From Tulasnella sp. 424 (Eukaryota > Basidiomycota > Agaricomycetes > Cantharellales > Tulasnellaceae): a stretch of 63,881 bases of DNA. The stretch spans positions 1 to 63,881 of the forward strand of contig WSUB01000209.1 in NCBI GenBank assembly GCA_019633425.1, read 5' to 3'. How positions within the stretch are numbered: the first letter of the stretch is position 1; every line of letters starts with the position of its first letter. Positions 10,367 to 23,516 of this stretch are shown piece after piece. The translations under genes and the position numbers were made by a program. The notes below the pieces were generated by a model. That model was not told the origin of the DNA. It worked only from the letters and a program-made list of their open reading frames with translations, and searched no databases.

Positions 10367-12040
10367 ATGGGAATCTCAATCTCAACCCCAACCAATTCAC
10401 CCCCTCAACTACCCTCAAGCCCGTCAGCTATCTCCGAAACCGACGACTTAGTAAACATCATGGTAAGCACGCAGCAAAGCACGGCGAGCGAGAAGCCTCA
10501 GTCTAAACCCAAACTTCTCGACCCATCCCCCCAGCGCCCATCAAAACGTGTTCAGTGGCTGGACCTCCTCCCACCGGAGATATGGACTCTCGTATTGCAC
10601 TTTACGCGTGAAGTCGACGACCAAGCGCACGGAACGACTCGCGAACCAGGGCGAAGGCGACTCGATGGACCGACTCCCAAAACGCTCAACACCGTCGGAA
10701 ACCGAACCACCATCGCGTTGGCCTCCACCTGCCGCTTCCTTCGCTCCATCGCGGACCCTTTCCTCTGGGACCGACTCAATTTTTACTTACCTTGCTTACC
10801 AGAGTCAAACGACCCAACGGCCGAACCGCTTCCGGAGAACATCAAGATCGTGCAGGAGCGAGGCAAAGATTTCCTCACTTTCCTTAAACGGAACCCCGAA
10901 ATACGCGACGGAGTTAAAGAATTTTCCGTCTACGTTGGAAACGACGCGCCTCAGGACGATGGGTCGTTGCCATTGGTGGCTCTGTTCAACTCGTTCACGC
11001 GTCTCTTACCCATGCTCCCCAAGTTGGACTCCATCTCCATCTCCGGCGCGTCGATCCCCCTGGACTTCCTCCTCGCCCTCTTTCACTCCGTACCAAACCT
11101 CCACCACCTCTCCATAGTCAACTGCCGTTGGCCCCGGTTCCCACCGACCTTGAACTCCTCCGCCCTCCACCTCCGCACTCTGCGCATCAAAGACGGGAAA
11201 TGGATCCAACAGTGGCTCGACCAATTCTTGGCCCACACGGACGTCTTGGAAGACGTGGAATTGGACGACTCGTTCCCCGGAACGACCGTAAAACACTTCC
11301 CGCAACTGAAACGCCTCTCAGTCAAAGAGGTCAACCACCGAGACATCAACAAATTCTGTCGTACCATGTCCTTCTGCCCCAACTTGGAGGACCTCACGAT
11401 CAAGGAAGCCATGATGGATCCAACCTTCAACGACAGCTGCTTGCCTCGCTTACGAGCCATGCGCGGAAACATCCTGAACTGCGTGTTCATCGAAGGTCGA
11501 CCGGTCGAATCTGTCGACTTGACCTACCCAGGTTATACGCCATGGGGGCGAGATCAGGAGTTGAACATCGTCCTCCGGAGGGTTTTGGAAGTCTGCGCGT
11601 CTGGCACGGCTCCGGTTAAAATGTGGAAGATCGTCACGGGCACGTGCGGAGCCCGGTATCGCTGGAACGATGTGGAAATCGCCGCCCTTGTGGAGACGTT
11701 TCCGCATCTGGAGCTTTTGGATGTTGACATCAATCCTGAGTCGGTGAGATTCCTTCTCCTTATTTAATACTTTGGCCTTCAACGCTAATTCCTTCATGCA
11801 TTTTAGTTCTACGAATGCGTCCCTCATGCAGCTCGGCTTGCCAACTTGCGAGCTCTCTGCTTCCGCTTACCCCGAACGCCAGAACGGCTCACGATGGAAT
11901 GGCAATACAACCACCAAAATGCGATTCTGATGATTGGGGACTTGCCCAACACGTTAACCAACGTTTCGTTCGTTGAAGGTGTTGAATGGATTAGAGGACC
12001 TGATGGGTGGTATGTTATTGATCATCTGGCTGATGCATGA
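10367..12040 (+). CDS. F-box protein with leucine-rich-repeat-like body
   Basis: Two exons, 10367-11743 and 11807-12040, join in frame to 536 residues. A disordered Ser/Pro-rich N-terminus is followed by an F-box at about residues 65-130: 'LDLLPPEIWTLVLHF' is the helix-1 signature, and 'ALASTCRFLRSIADPFLWDR' the second half. The rest has repeated leucine-rich segments ('LPKLDSISISGASIPLDFLL', 'FPQLKRLSVKEVNHRDINKF') like the irregular LRRs of mushroom F-box proteins. Such proteins recruit substrates to SCF ubiquitin ligases through Skp1; the substrate is unknown. The TATATA box at 10341-10346 is so close to this ATG that the in-frame Met at residue 32 (10460) is a possible real start. Confidence 0.88.
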
Positions 12041-13442
12041 TTAATTGGGGGACAAAGAACTCCTATGTTGAACTGAAATCTTAATGTCAAAATTATCCAA
12101 TGTACCGTTTTTGTTCGATCGTCTTTTTTGTATGGTTTTTTATGACTAGGTTATATGCTCGTTCGTTCGGTGTTGGTGTCTATTGAAAAGTTTACCAATG
12201 TAATAAGTTACTATGAACCTCTTGTGTGCTTCAGGCCTGTTGGATAGAAAGCTGAGGCGACTGTGCCAAGGGTGGAAGGGTCGCCGTAGATCTCTGGGAT
12301 GTACGGTCTTCACGATCAGGCCCGTTTACATATATACCTCAAGTAAAAACCCTCCAGCAGTCGGCATCAGAATGCAGCCTCTTACCCTTTTCAATTCAGT
12401 TTCGGCTTCAGGTCAAAAAGTCTAAGGACCGGTTGTGGTTCCGTCGGGGAGAATTCTGATAAGGACTACTACGGAAGCGGATTGTATGTATATCTCGACA
12501 ATACAGTAACGATGTATTCCTTTTATCTAGCTAATACAGTACTGCATTGAATTTCATGGAATGTCAACGACTACTTTTTAAGTTCAGCTCAGGGGTTTTT
12601 CGTGAGACCGTTCGACGTGGGATATTGGGCCTCGGGGACGGGGGGGGCACATGCCTCTACCCTCTTTCGAGGACGAGCGTTCGATTCTCGCCTGGCCCGA
12701 GCCTCCCTCCCGTCTACGTCAATCGCTGGGTAAGATCCCCACACCGATGATACGCCGTAGCAATCTTCGGTCTGTCGAGCACTTCTCTTCCTCCTAGAAG
12801 GAGGGCCTAGGCGACACGCACTGGCCTATCCCACCCACATGTCAAGATATCCCAGATAACGGTTCTCTCTTCTCGAACGAAAGTAAAAAACCAAACCACC
12901 GAACCGCGTACATGTGTACGTAGGTATTTACCCAGAAAATAATCTCCCCTCGGAAGGCAAAACGGGTTCCCGAGATATGTAGCTGCCTACCTTGGAAATT
13001 CGTCAAAGTTTTGCCCCGTGTTCCCAAATGAAATGTGGCATAGTACGTGTTAACATGCATAGGATAATTTAAATATGCGGATGATTAATGAGACTTGAGA
13101 ATGATCGAGTGGGGTTGGGGTTGATATGCTGTATTGAAAATCGTGACTGGTCGGCTGGATGCGCCTTCGGCGTGCAAGTCGTCTACTCGGAGATTGGTAG
13201 CAGAGTAGACTGGTACCCCCTCGGGAAATTGCGGAGGTCGGTGCTGGAGCTGAGATTTCTCTGCGCGAGTCCTTTGCAGGATATGGAAAGAGTAGTGCGA
13301 CCGTTGGTGAACGAAATGAGTGATTTGGTCGGTTCTTTCCAGATGCTGAGATTTGCCAGAAAGGACTGGGGAAGTGGGGGTTTTGATAATATATCTTGAG
13401 AGAACGACGTTGCTGAAAACGAGGGGGTCCGAATTCTCTTCT
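12041..13442. other. Intergenic region between convergent genes, 1.4 kb
   Basis: 3' flanks of the F-box and kinase/WD40 genes. I see AT-rich stretches but no motif-bearing frame, RNA gene or repeat. Confidence 0.4.
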
Positions 13443-16400
13443 TTAGGCCCCACAAGAGGCGTTTGGCGAGTGCGGAACACAATTGACAGCGTATCTCCCT
13501 GAACACCAGGCGCGCATGGTTGAGCATCCCGTGCGATTGAGAAGTATAGCCTGATAAGAGTACTCACAAACTTTCAAAGTTCCGTCCTCGCCGCCACTAG
13601 CGAAAATCCCTTGGGAGGCATCAGCGGTCGGGCCGACGTCCAGCGACATGACTGTCGAATAGGTTGCTCAGCCTTCGTCCACTATTAAGACGTTGAGAAG
13701 CCTAGACGCACCATAGCGGTAATGACATCCCAGCATCAGCTGCGGTAAACCAGTCCTCGGGTTCCATATCCAGACGCCGCGGTTTTGCGTCCCCGACACG
13801 ATCCAAGCACCGTCCTTGGTGGCTGCGACGGAGACCACATTAAACTAGAAAAATGGCCGGACACCGTGAGTCTTATAAAGAGGATAGTGGGCAGAAGATG
13901 GGAGCCTTACCCGCTGGTCTCTTCGCTCAGTCGACAACGTAGCCAAGCAATCTGGCAACACCGACGTCCCAGTCTGGTCGTCTTCGGAGGTAGTCGGGGA
14001 ACGCGCTACATCCGGCGGTGGTGACGGGTAGCCCCAATGCTCACTCCACTCCCTCTCCGGCTCGACGCACATCCCCAATCCAGGCAACGTCCTCACGTCC
14101 CAAGCCTTGACTTCATCCTCCACTCCCCCGCTTATCAACACCTCCCCTCCCTTGGCGATCGCCAACGACACCACCTCAAAGTTGTGCGCGGGTACCCGAT
14201 ACGCCAGCCGGCCCTCCGCGATGTCCCATAATTGGATCTCCTGTTCCGCGGTCACAGCGACGAACCGGTCTTCGGCGAGGATGGCGATGGACTTGACGCG
14301 GTGCCCGATGTAGATGGCGTAGTGCCCGCCGGACTCCAAGTCCCAGACCCAGAGCGTCTTGTCGCTCGCTCCACTGAGGAGGAAGGAACCGTTTGCGGAG
14401 AAAGCTACAGCGTTGATCTTGTGGACGTGTCCGTGAAAGACGTGTATGACCTTGCGTTTGTGGATGTCCCAGACCTAGTGGTAAAAGTACTTTAGCAAGC
14501 TTTACCGGGAATGGAAGGTGGTAAGTATAGTGAGGATGCACCGCGCACCCTGACTTTCCGATCTTCGGATCCGGTGGCGAGGAGCTTTGAGTCGGGGCTA
14601 AAAGCTGCTGCGCGGACGTAGAGGAACTTGTGCGTCGATTCGTCAACTAGCGTCCTAATATCAGCAAGAGAGGGCAAGTGAGGTTTGGTATGACAGACCA
14701 AGCGGACAAGGGGAACTCACGTTACGCATTCGCCCGTGTCGCAGTCGTAAATATGGGCGCTTCGACCGCTGATTGCAGCGAGGAGGTGGCCGTCGTTCGA
14801 GAAACGAACGCAGAGGACTGGACTTGAAGGAAAGGGGGAATACAATCAGCCAAAGGGAGGGGGAACCAAAACGGGGAACACCCAAAGAGAGAGGCAACTC
14901 TCAGACCAACCTGGGATGCTCAACGATAAACACCGACGAAATGTCCATCTTGGTCGAAGCGTCCTCATTATGAATCGCGAACCAATCCCGACCCAACTCG
15001 GTCAGCTCTGGCGCGACGAGGCTCAAATCCAGCTCCATAAACGACGCGAGGACCTCTCTCGATGCGTTTGCCGCCGATATGGACGAGACGGGAGCGTTGG
15101 CCCACGTCTCGCGCGAGCGCAGGCTCAGGCCCGTTAGGCATTGGATCATGGTCGGGCGCGCTTCGGGGGAGATCTTCCAACAGTTCTTGAGCAGTGATCG
15201 CAAGTCGTCCGGGATAGGTAGACCGTCGATCGGGGCGGGGAACATGTCGTTGGGCCGGGCTGGGGCTAGTAAGAGTCGAGCGAGGGTGAGGATGATTTTG
15301 GCGTCCGAGGTTATGTCGGCGTATGGTAGCCGGTCCGTTAGAATCTGAATTCGGGTTAGGGCGGGGGCGCGGAGGGGGGAGAGAGAGGGAGAGGGAGAGA
15401 GGGAGGCGATTAGGGATCCCCGTTTTTTCGAGAGGGAGAGAGAGAGTAGAGTGGGATGGTGGAAAGGAGAAGGACGGGAAGGAAGGAATGACCACACACA
15501 AGCGAGTTAGTGACGGTGCACCCCCGGGGAACGAGGAAAGGAGGAAGGGGAAGGAGAAGGAAGGAAGGACCACTAGGACACACACACCCACAGAAAAAAA
15601 GTATCGACGTACCTCCAAAAGCAAGCACCCCCAGGCCCAGACATCGGAAGCAAGGGTCCTCCGTGCGTCGTCCTCGCTCACTAACTCTGGGCTCATGTAA
15701 CGCGTGGAGCCCCGGAGACCGAACGAGGTTGTCGTCAAGCCTGACGGAGTTCCTTCCAAAGCTTTCGAAAGTCCAAAGTCCATTAGGACGGCTTGGAAGT
15801 CGTCCGTCACGAGAACATTGGCCTAGAGAGAAAACCAAACGTAACAAGAGAAAAGAGACCAGGCGAGGCATAGATTGCGATCGCCGATCGTGGATTGGGT
15901 TGCCGTTTACCGTCAGATTGGGAGGCTCGTGAGGATGGGTAATGAAAGAAAAGGTCGGGAGCCCGACTCCGGAAACGCACCGCCTTGATGTCACCGTGAC
16001 ACACTGGAGGCTTGAGACCATGGAGATACTTGAGACCCCGAGCCGTATCTATCGCCTAAGGAGCAGGAAAGAGAGCGAGCGAGCGAACGGGGGAATGGGC
16101 GCTATTTTAGAAACGTGACGCGATACGTGAAATGAGAAAGGAGCGGCACGAACCAGTTTCTGTCGAACCATTTGCGAAGGTCTCGCCTTTTGCAGATACT
16201 GGGAGATATTTCCGTGAGACTGAAAAGCCGATATGAGCCAAGCAGAGCTCATGCTCTCGTCAAGGCAGAATCCAAGTAGCCCCAAAATGTTGGGATGGTC
16301 TAGGCGGGCCCAGAGCGCGAGCTCTCGAGCCAGCCTCTGGCACGAGCACACACACCGGCAGGTTCGGATTATCGGAAAGGCCCAATCAGCAAGGAACAAG

Positions 16401-16943
16401 GGCGAGGGCAACGAAGAAGGCAAAGGAAAAGAAGGAAAGGGGCGGGAAACTCTCACAATAGCGATGCGAAGTCGTTGAAGCTTAGTCCCGGTCGGGCGTA
16501 ATTGCTTGACGGCCACCACCAGTCCCGTCCCCCCCAACCCTAACAATGGAGATGCCGAGCTTAAGCACTCATCGGTGATCGTCAGCTGGGCGCAGTGCAC
16601 GTCCGCGGTTCCTCCACACATCGAATCGGCATCTTGGATGAGGGTGAGGCGATCTGGTGTTAGGCGCAAGTGGTGTAGCTCGCTTAGGGTGACTTCCTAC
16701 ATAGAGGTGTGGCGCGGGTTGGGCGGTTGCCAGCAAATGACTATTAGCCAATCCAGGAAATGCGGATATACAGTTACACTTTTTTGCAAGCGGGAAACTT
16801 ACTAGAGCGTCAAGTAGCCTGTTGTAGTCTGCTTCGCTGGAGTCCATCGTTAGGGGGCGTTGGAAGGCCTGTGAGCGTGGTTCAGAGATTGAAGAGGAGC
16901 GCGCGTTCAATCGATATGGGCTTGGGATCATTGGGGGGAACAC
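13443..16943 (-). CDS. Protein kinase fused to a Tup1-like WD40 propeller
   Basis: Twelve exons join in frame to 775 residues: 16803-16943, 16457-16696, 16154-16336, 15981-16055, 15613-15822, 14911-15344, 14721-14822, 14549-14654, 13911-14474, 13712-13844, 13568-13651, 13443-13498. Kinase (about 70-370): VAVK with K111, αC Glu132, catalytic loop HGDIKAANVLV with D210 and K212, DFG at 228-230, 'GSTRYMSPEL', 'SDVWAWGCLLLE'. All key residues are present, so it should be active. HGD in place of HRD is usual in fungal TKL-like kinases. A linker 'DWFAIHNEDASTKMDISSVF' and 'VLCVRFSNDGHLLA' match the start of the Tup1 C-terminal domain. WD repeats follow ('AAFSPDSKLLATGSEDRKVR', 'VAFSANGSFLLSGASDK'). 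Exon phases carry the frame across the kinase/WD40 border inside exon 6. Substrate and location are unknown. Confidence 0.85.
15357..15580. repeat. Purine-rich (GA) low-complexity tract inside a kinase-gene intron
   Basis: The plus strand is dominated by G and A with GAGAG runs. It lies in the 268-nt intron 15345-15612, the longest in this gene; on the sense strand the intron is a long pyrimidine tract. Confidence 0.7.
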
Positions 16944-18185
16944 GCACCACGACCCTTGGGAGACCTACACGTGCAGCCACTCGGTCACTTCACCAACGAC
17001 GTCACACCACAGACGCACAGCCCTCACGGTATTTGAAAATAGCAGGTACCGGCGAGATGAGTCAGAAACTTTAAACAGACGATCTAAGCGGATTTTAATG
17101 CCGGTGACATTGAGGGAGTTACTTTAAGTCGCTTCACTAGCGCGCACGAATGTTCCGGGTTTTGAATGCCGGAGGGGCGCACACCGACACCCCGACGCAC
17201 CCGACACGCTCTCATCCCAGCCCTTTAAAACGATGAGGACAACGTCACGCCGATCCGACGCCATGGACCACACCCAACATCTCGAGAGAGTCTAGAACCT
17301 TGTCAATAATCAACCCAAGCCCCAAAGAGACTGCGTTGTCCACGTTGTTTATAGCGCTATAGAGACGCGGACGTCCGTGTTACACACGCCGAGCGGACAA
17401 GTTACCTTTTACGGTCCATCGGGGAGGGCCGACCTTGAGAAAGCCCTAGTTCAGAATCCGGTTTATCAGAACCAAAGGTGTAGAAAGTTTTGACCCGCTT
17501 CAAGCAAAGAGGTAGAGAAAAGTCGGTAGAACCCGCCAGCTCGGTCGCAGCGAACCAAGTCAAAAAGAAAGACGGTTCGGCCGTACCGGCTGGCTAATCT
17601 CCGCCGCCGGGCCATGCTATCGGTGATAATTGCGTGGCGTGCTGCAGCGTTAAAGGGTGTCGAGGTGTGGGTGGGTTTGGACAGAGCCGGCGGGAGCGGC
17701 AGAGGTCGAAAGAGGACACATGGGCCCGCGCGAGTCGTACCAAAGGCAACTTCGTTGTCCGACTCACGCGCAGTGCACACCAATCTCAAATTTTCAATGC
17801 AAGAAAACGAGAAAATTTGCAACCTTATAATCATATCCAGAACCACATTGTGAACGAGAAGGTGACCGTGATGGAGGAATGGATGAGGGAAGAAGAACAT
17901 ACAGCTCATGAAGCATCGAATGCGTGAAAAAGCGTACAAGCGGAGAGCAAAACTCTAGAGAACAAGAAGGGGAAAGCCCAGTAGCGGGATAAACTAAAGC
18001 GAAAAAAAGACCGAAGAAAAAAGAAGATTGGGGGGTAAGGACAAGAGATGTAAAGTAGCGTTTGATTGATATCGACAGCCCAACCCTCGGTGCCCAGGAA
18101 GACAACTGAATGCCTCTGAACCAGGGTTGAACAGACGGGGATCTCCCTCGGGCAACACACACAACATGCCCAACTCATCACCGAA
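16944..18185. other. Intergenic region, 1.2 kb
   Basis: Upstream region of the kinase/WD40 gene and 3' flank of the next minus-strand gene. No frame with recognisable content and no clear regulatory element seen. Confidence 0.4.
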
Positions 18186-20800
18186 TCACCGACGCTTGGC
18201 CAACCTGCCCCTCGTCGCTCCACTCACAGGCCTCACATTCTCCTTCCCTACCACAACCACAACATCATCGTCCCTCGCGCTCTTCCAAAACTGCCACCAC
18301 TTGCGCTTCTTCTTCTTCTTCGCACCAACACCACGGTCACCACCCTTTTCGCCAATGATCGGTGGAGGTGGACTGATCGGCGCGGGTGCTCGGAGGCTCA
18401 ACGGTCTCTCCACTTTGATGATCGGTTTAGGACCGTCAGCTAGATTCCTCTTGATCCGCTGGATTTCGATGTTGTGCTTGAGTTGCAACGAAGGTGGGAT
18501 GCTAACTTTTCTTCGCCATATCGCGACGGAACTCCCAGATTTGGACACGAGGAAGACGAAGACGAGTGCGGTTGTTGCGGGGTCGCTGTTAACAGAGACG
18601 AAATAGGAAGGATGAGTTGAATTTGATCAGTCTTCGTGGCTTTATAGTTTTGCAAGAAGCGGAGCCCCATTAGCACTGCACTCACTATGTAGCGATAGAC
18701 TCTTGCAACGTCTTATCCAAAGTCTGCCGAATAGCCAATAAGTCTCCGTCAATGCAAAATCTGGGACCCCCCGAAGCCGGACCTTACTCACGTTCTGGAT
18801 CTCATCGAGGGTCATCCAATCAAACCCCGGCTCCTCGGGACTCTTCCAAGGTCTAAAATCCGCATTCGCGAAAAGCGCTCCCCTCTGCCTCCAACTTAAA
18901 AACTTGTTCAACCCCAGGTTCGCCAATGCCCATGCCATGGTTTCGACCCAATCCAACAAGCCTTCCACACGCTCGTCGTGCTCCGGACCCAAGTTCCACA
19001 GGAACCGCTCCGTCGCGTGGCGATGCCGACCGAAAAACGCGCGTTGAGCGGGCTTCAGCGCCAACCCACCCGTCTCTTGGATCCGAGCGTCGTGCGTTGG
19101 GTGTGGGCGTGGTGGGTACTCGGTTTCGGACATGGCGCGTTGCATTACCATAGAGCGGAGCGTTGGCAAGCGCGGTGGTGCGGAGAATCCCGGGTTGGAG
19201 ATCGTCGCTGGTGCGGATAACGGTGGTTGGCGTTCATATGGTTGAGAACTCGTCGTCATTCCAGTGGCATGCGACCGGACAGCTTGAGATTGCGCTCTCG
19301 AAGGTGAAGCCCCTCCGTCTTCCTCCCAATCCCAGGCATGGCCGTTCATGACGCCTTGCCCACCTCCACTCGTCGACGTCCACGCCCCCGGAACTTCAGC
19401 AGGCAAGACCTCCCTCTCTTTACCCTTTTCCGAAGGCATGGGCAGGCCTGCCACAGATTCATGTCCATGGTAGCTGTTTGATATATGAAAAGTTGGCGGT
19501 ACTTGAGTTTGCGTTTCCGCGCTCGAGCTCGACGGCCCCCCAAAGTGGTGTGAATGTATCGACGGACTCGAAACCACCCTCCTCGCATCCTTCATCGAAA
19601 CGGGTCGTTGGGAAGAAGCGACCGACACCACTCGGCTGCCGTGATTACTAACGTTGCTGCCAGGTGGTACGAACATTTGCAAGCCGTTCGACTGCGCACC
19701 TACCAAACCCACAACGGAAGTAGACGGACCTCCACCCGAATAGGACACTTGCATGACAGTCGTCATGGTCTTCCCGCCGCCTCCCAGGTCCTGCGTTTGC
19801 GACATTGGAGAAGCGGCTTGAACCATCACCTGACCAGGGCTCGGGTACGCGAGCGACCCCGAATGGTGGGATGATCGGTCGCTCAGAGGTCGAGGCGTCG
19901 CATCCCCCAAGTCTCGCTGACCGGCGATCGTAGACGGTGTAGGAGCGAATTGGATGCGGCTTCCGCCGGTGGTGGCGGGCTGGAGGGGCGGTGAGGCCAT
20001 CATGAGGGCCGGCATTGGGGCTGGACCGGAGTTGCTAAACGCCATCGAGGTCGGGTGGAAAGACGATGGCGCAGGGGACGACGCTTTCACGTCCATCGAC
20101 GTCCGACTTCTTCGTTCAGCGGGAGGTGGTGAATTGATTATGACGCTGTTGTGCCCCACGGCGGCGAACGCATTGAACCCAGCGCGCGCAGTCGGGGACG
20201 CGAGGGACGTCCGATTGCTCGTCGGGTGCGACGAGACCGTTGGTGCTTCGTGAACCGTAGACAGCATGGGCCCTCCTCTCATCTTTGAAGGTCCGTTCCC
20301 GCTTCGAATCGACGAGCTGTCGTTGGCGAGCGCGCGCTTCATGGGCGTCGACACCGCCGACGAACCTCCCGAGTGACCGATCGACGAAGCGAGGTCCCAT
20401 CCACCCCCTCCTCCACCTTTCGCCGTCGCAGGCCCAGGCGACCCCCACTCTGGTGCAGGGAAGAACTCCTCTTGCTCCTCCCTCCCCGACGTTGAGTATC
20501 GATCCTGCTTGGCAGCGATCATCGTTGCAGACGACCCCACCCAATTTTGAACGGCCGCATCGCCTGGGATGGATCCGAGGCCGAGAAGGTTGTCCCCTAA
20601 TGGTTCTTGCGTTTCGCCACCGACGTCAGAGCCGTTCCCTTCTAAGTAAAGCACCGCGCGCGTTTTTGCACTAATGTAAGTCTAACCGCAGTTAAGAGTG
20701 CTGACAAAAAAAGAGGCTCCACGTTACCTTCGTTGAAGTCTTCCCTCTGAGTCCTATCTTTTCTTTGTGTCGCCTTTTTGCCCTTTCCTCCCTTTGCCAT
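18186..20800 (-). CDS. Unrecognised low-complexity protein with conserved C-terminal block
   Basis: Four exons are likely: a short first exon near 20800, then 18792-20681, 18686-18723 and 18186-18585. The last three join in frame. The long exon encodes a disordered Ser/Pro/Gly-rich region with no domain. An ordered block follows: 'RHRHATERFLWNLGPEHDER', 'LSWRQRGALFANADFRPWKS', 'DWMTLDEIQ', and across the introns 'TLDKTLQESIATYDPATTAL'. A lysine run (AKKKKKRKWW) and a basic tail end the protein. I do not recognise the family. The start is unresolved. The ATG at 20800 opens 'MAKGGKGKKATQRKDR', but needs an unusual donor (GTGGAG) and a 41-nt intron. The ATG at 20892 gives a 46-nt phase-0 intron but an arbitrary-looking N-terminus. 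The gene lies between the kinase/WD40 and WDR5-like genes on the same strand. Confidence 0.65.
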
Positions 20801-21350
20801 TGGTTTAGACGAAAGGCCTGTCTCCCCCGTGGGTGATTTACGAGCCGAGTGTTGGACCCTTCAAACTTGGACTGAAGCAACGAACGCGCCACTCAACGCT
20901 GCGCTCGAAGGTGTCCGACAACGTTGAAGGCGATGGCAGGTGTTGGATGGTGATAGCTGGGACAAGAGGCGTGTTGATATGAGGGGTGTGGGTAATTGGT
21001 TGAGATTCCAACTTTGAGTCGAGTGTTTGATGCCGCTTCTTCTGCCTTTCTCTCCGCTTGGACTTGGATATTCGCTAGTAATACAAGGTGGCTGGTATTA
21101 GAGTCAAAAGGGTCAAAGGGTGAAAATAGCAGCGAGTGGTTGGGGGTTCGGCTGTGTGGGTTATCGGACTGTGCCGGTAGAGGGAATATGAAGGGGATCG
21201 GTCCAAGTCGAAATTTCGGCGTTCACCTGGAGAAAATACAAAACCAAAGTAGTCACAACAATCACAGCATCCCCTCCACGTGGTCCGATTGGCAAAGCAG
21301 CATTTTATATGTACAGAGTGATTAGACGAACAAAATATGCTAAAGATACA
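20801..21350. other. Intergenic region, 550 bp
   Basis: Promoter side of the low-complexity protein gene, possibly with its first codons, and the 3' flank of the WDR5-like gene. No distinct element seen. Confidence 0.4.
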
Positions 21351-23028
<1,678 letters not shown>

Positions 23029-23516
23029 GTCGGGGTTCGTTGGCGAGGCTCGAGAACTCGAAGAATCCGTCGAAGTTATAGGCCTAGCGTTCGCTATGAC
23101 AATGAAACCTTGAAGCGCGAAGCAAGTCGGTTGTAACCAGCCGAAGGGGGGAGGCGAGGTAAAAGCGTTGAATTTGGTCCAGATTTCAAACGTGACCGTC
23201 CATCCCACGACGCGGGGTCACGGCGAATTGGGTGCAGTGCGCCACCAGACCTTACCTCCCCCCGGCATATATAGTTACTCGCTTCGATGGACCTCACCTA
23301 TCCGGGACGCAAGCAATAGAATGTGGTAACATGGAAAAGTGATTGCTAACCGAGAAATCCAACACGCGAACGAGAGAGCTCCAGCGCTGACGGAAGCAAA
23401 AAAAAAAATAACTAGGTGATATCTATACCACAGTCCAACTATATACCCCGAGATTTCCCAAGCCTTAAGCACACCAAACTCAAGGTTGCACATTTACGAA
23501 AATGAAGTTGTCCGTT
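23029..23516. promoter_or_regulatory. WDR5-like promoter region and left border of the transcription-factor array
   Basis: Upstream region of the WDR5-like gene. From about 23440 the sequence (ATATACC..GAGATTTCC..AAGCCTTAA) resembles the flanks at 27165 and 30925, so the duplicated unit extends just past the stop codon of TF-A1. A poly-A run lies near 23399-23409. Confidence 0.5.

Noticed and set aside
17466..17939. 157-codon minus-strand frame between the kinase/WD40 and low-complexity genes
   Set aside because: Composition is typical of non-coding sequence, with no motif and no start context; treated as a chance frame.
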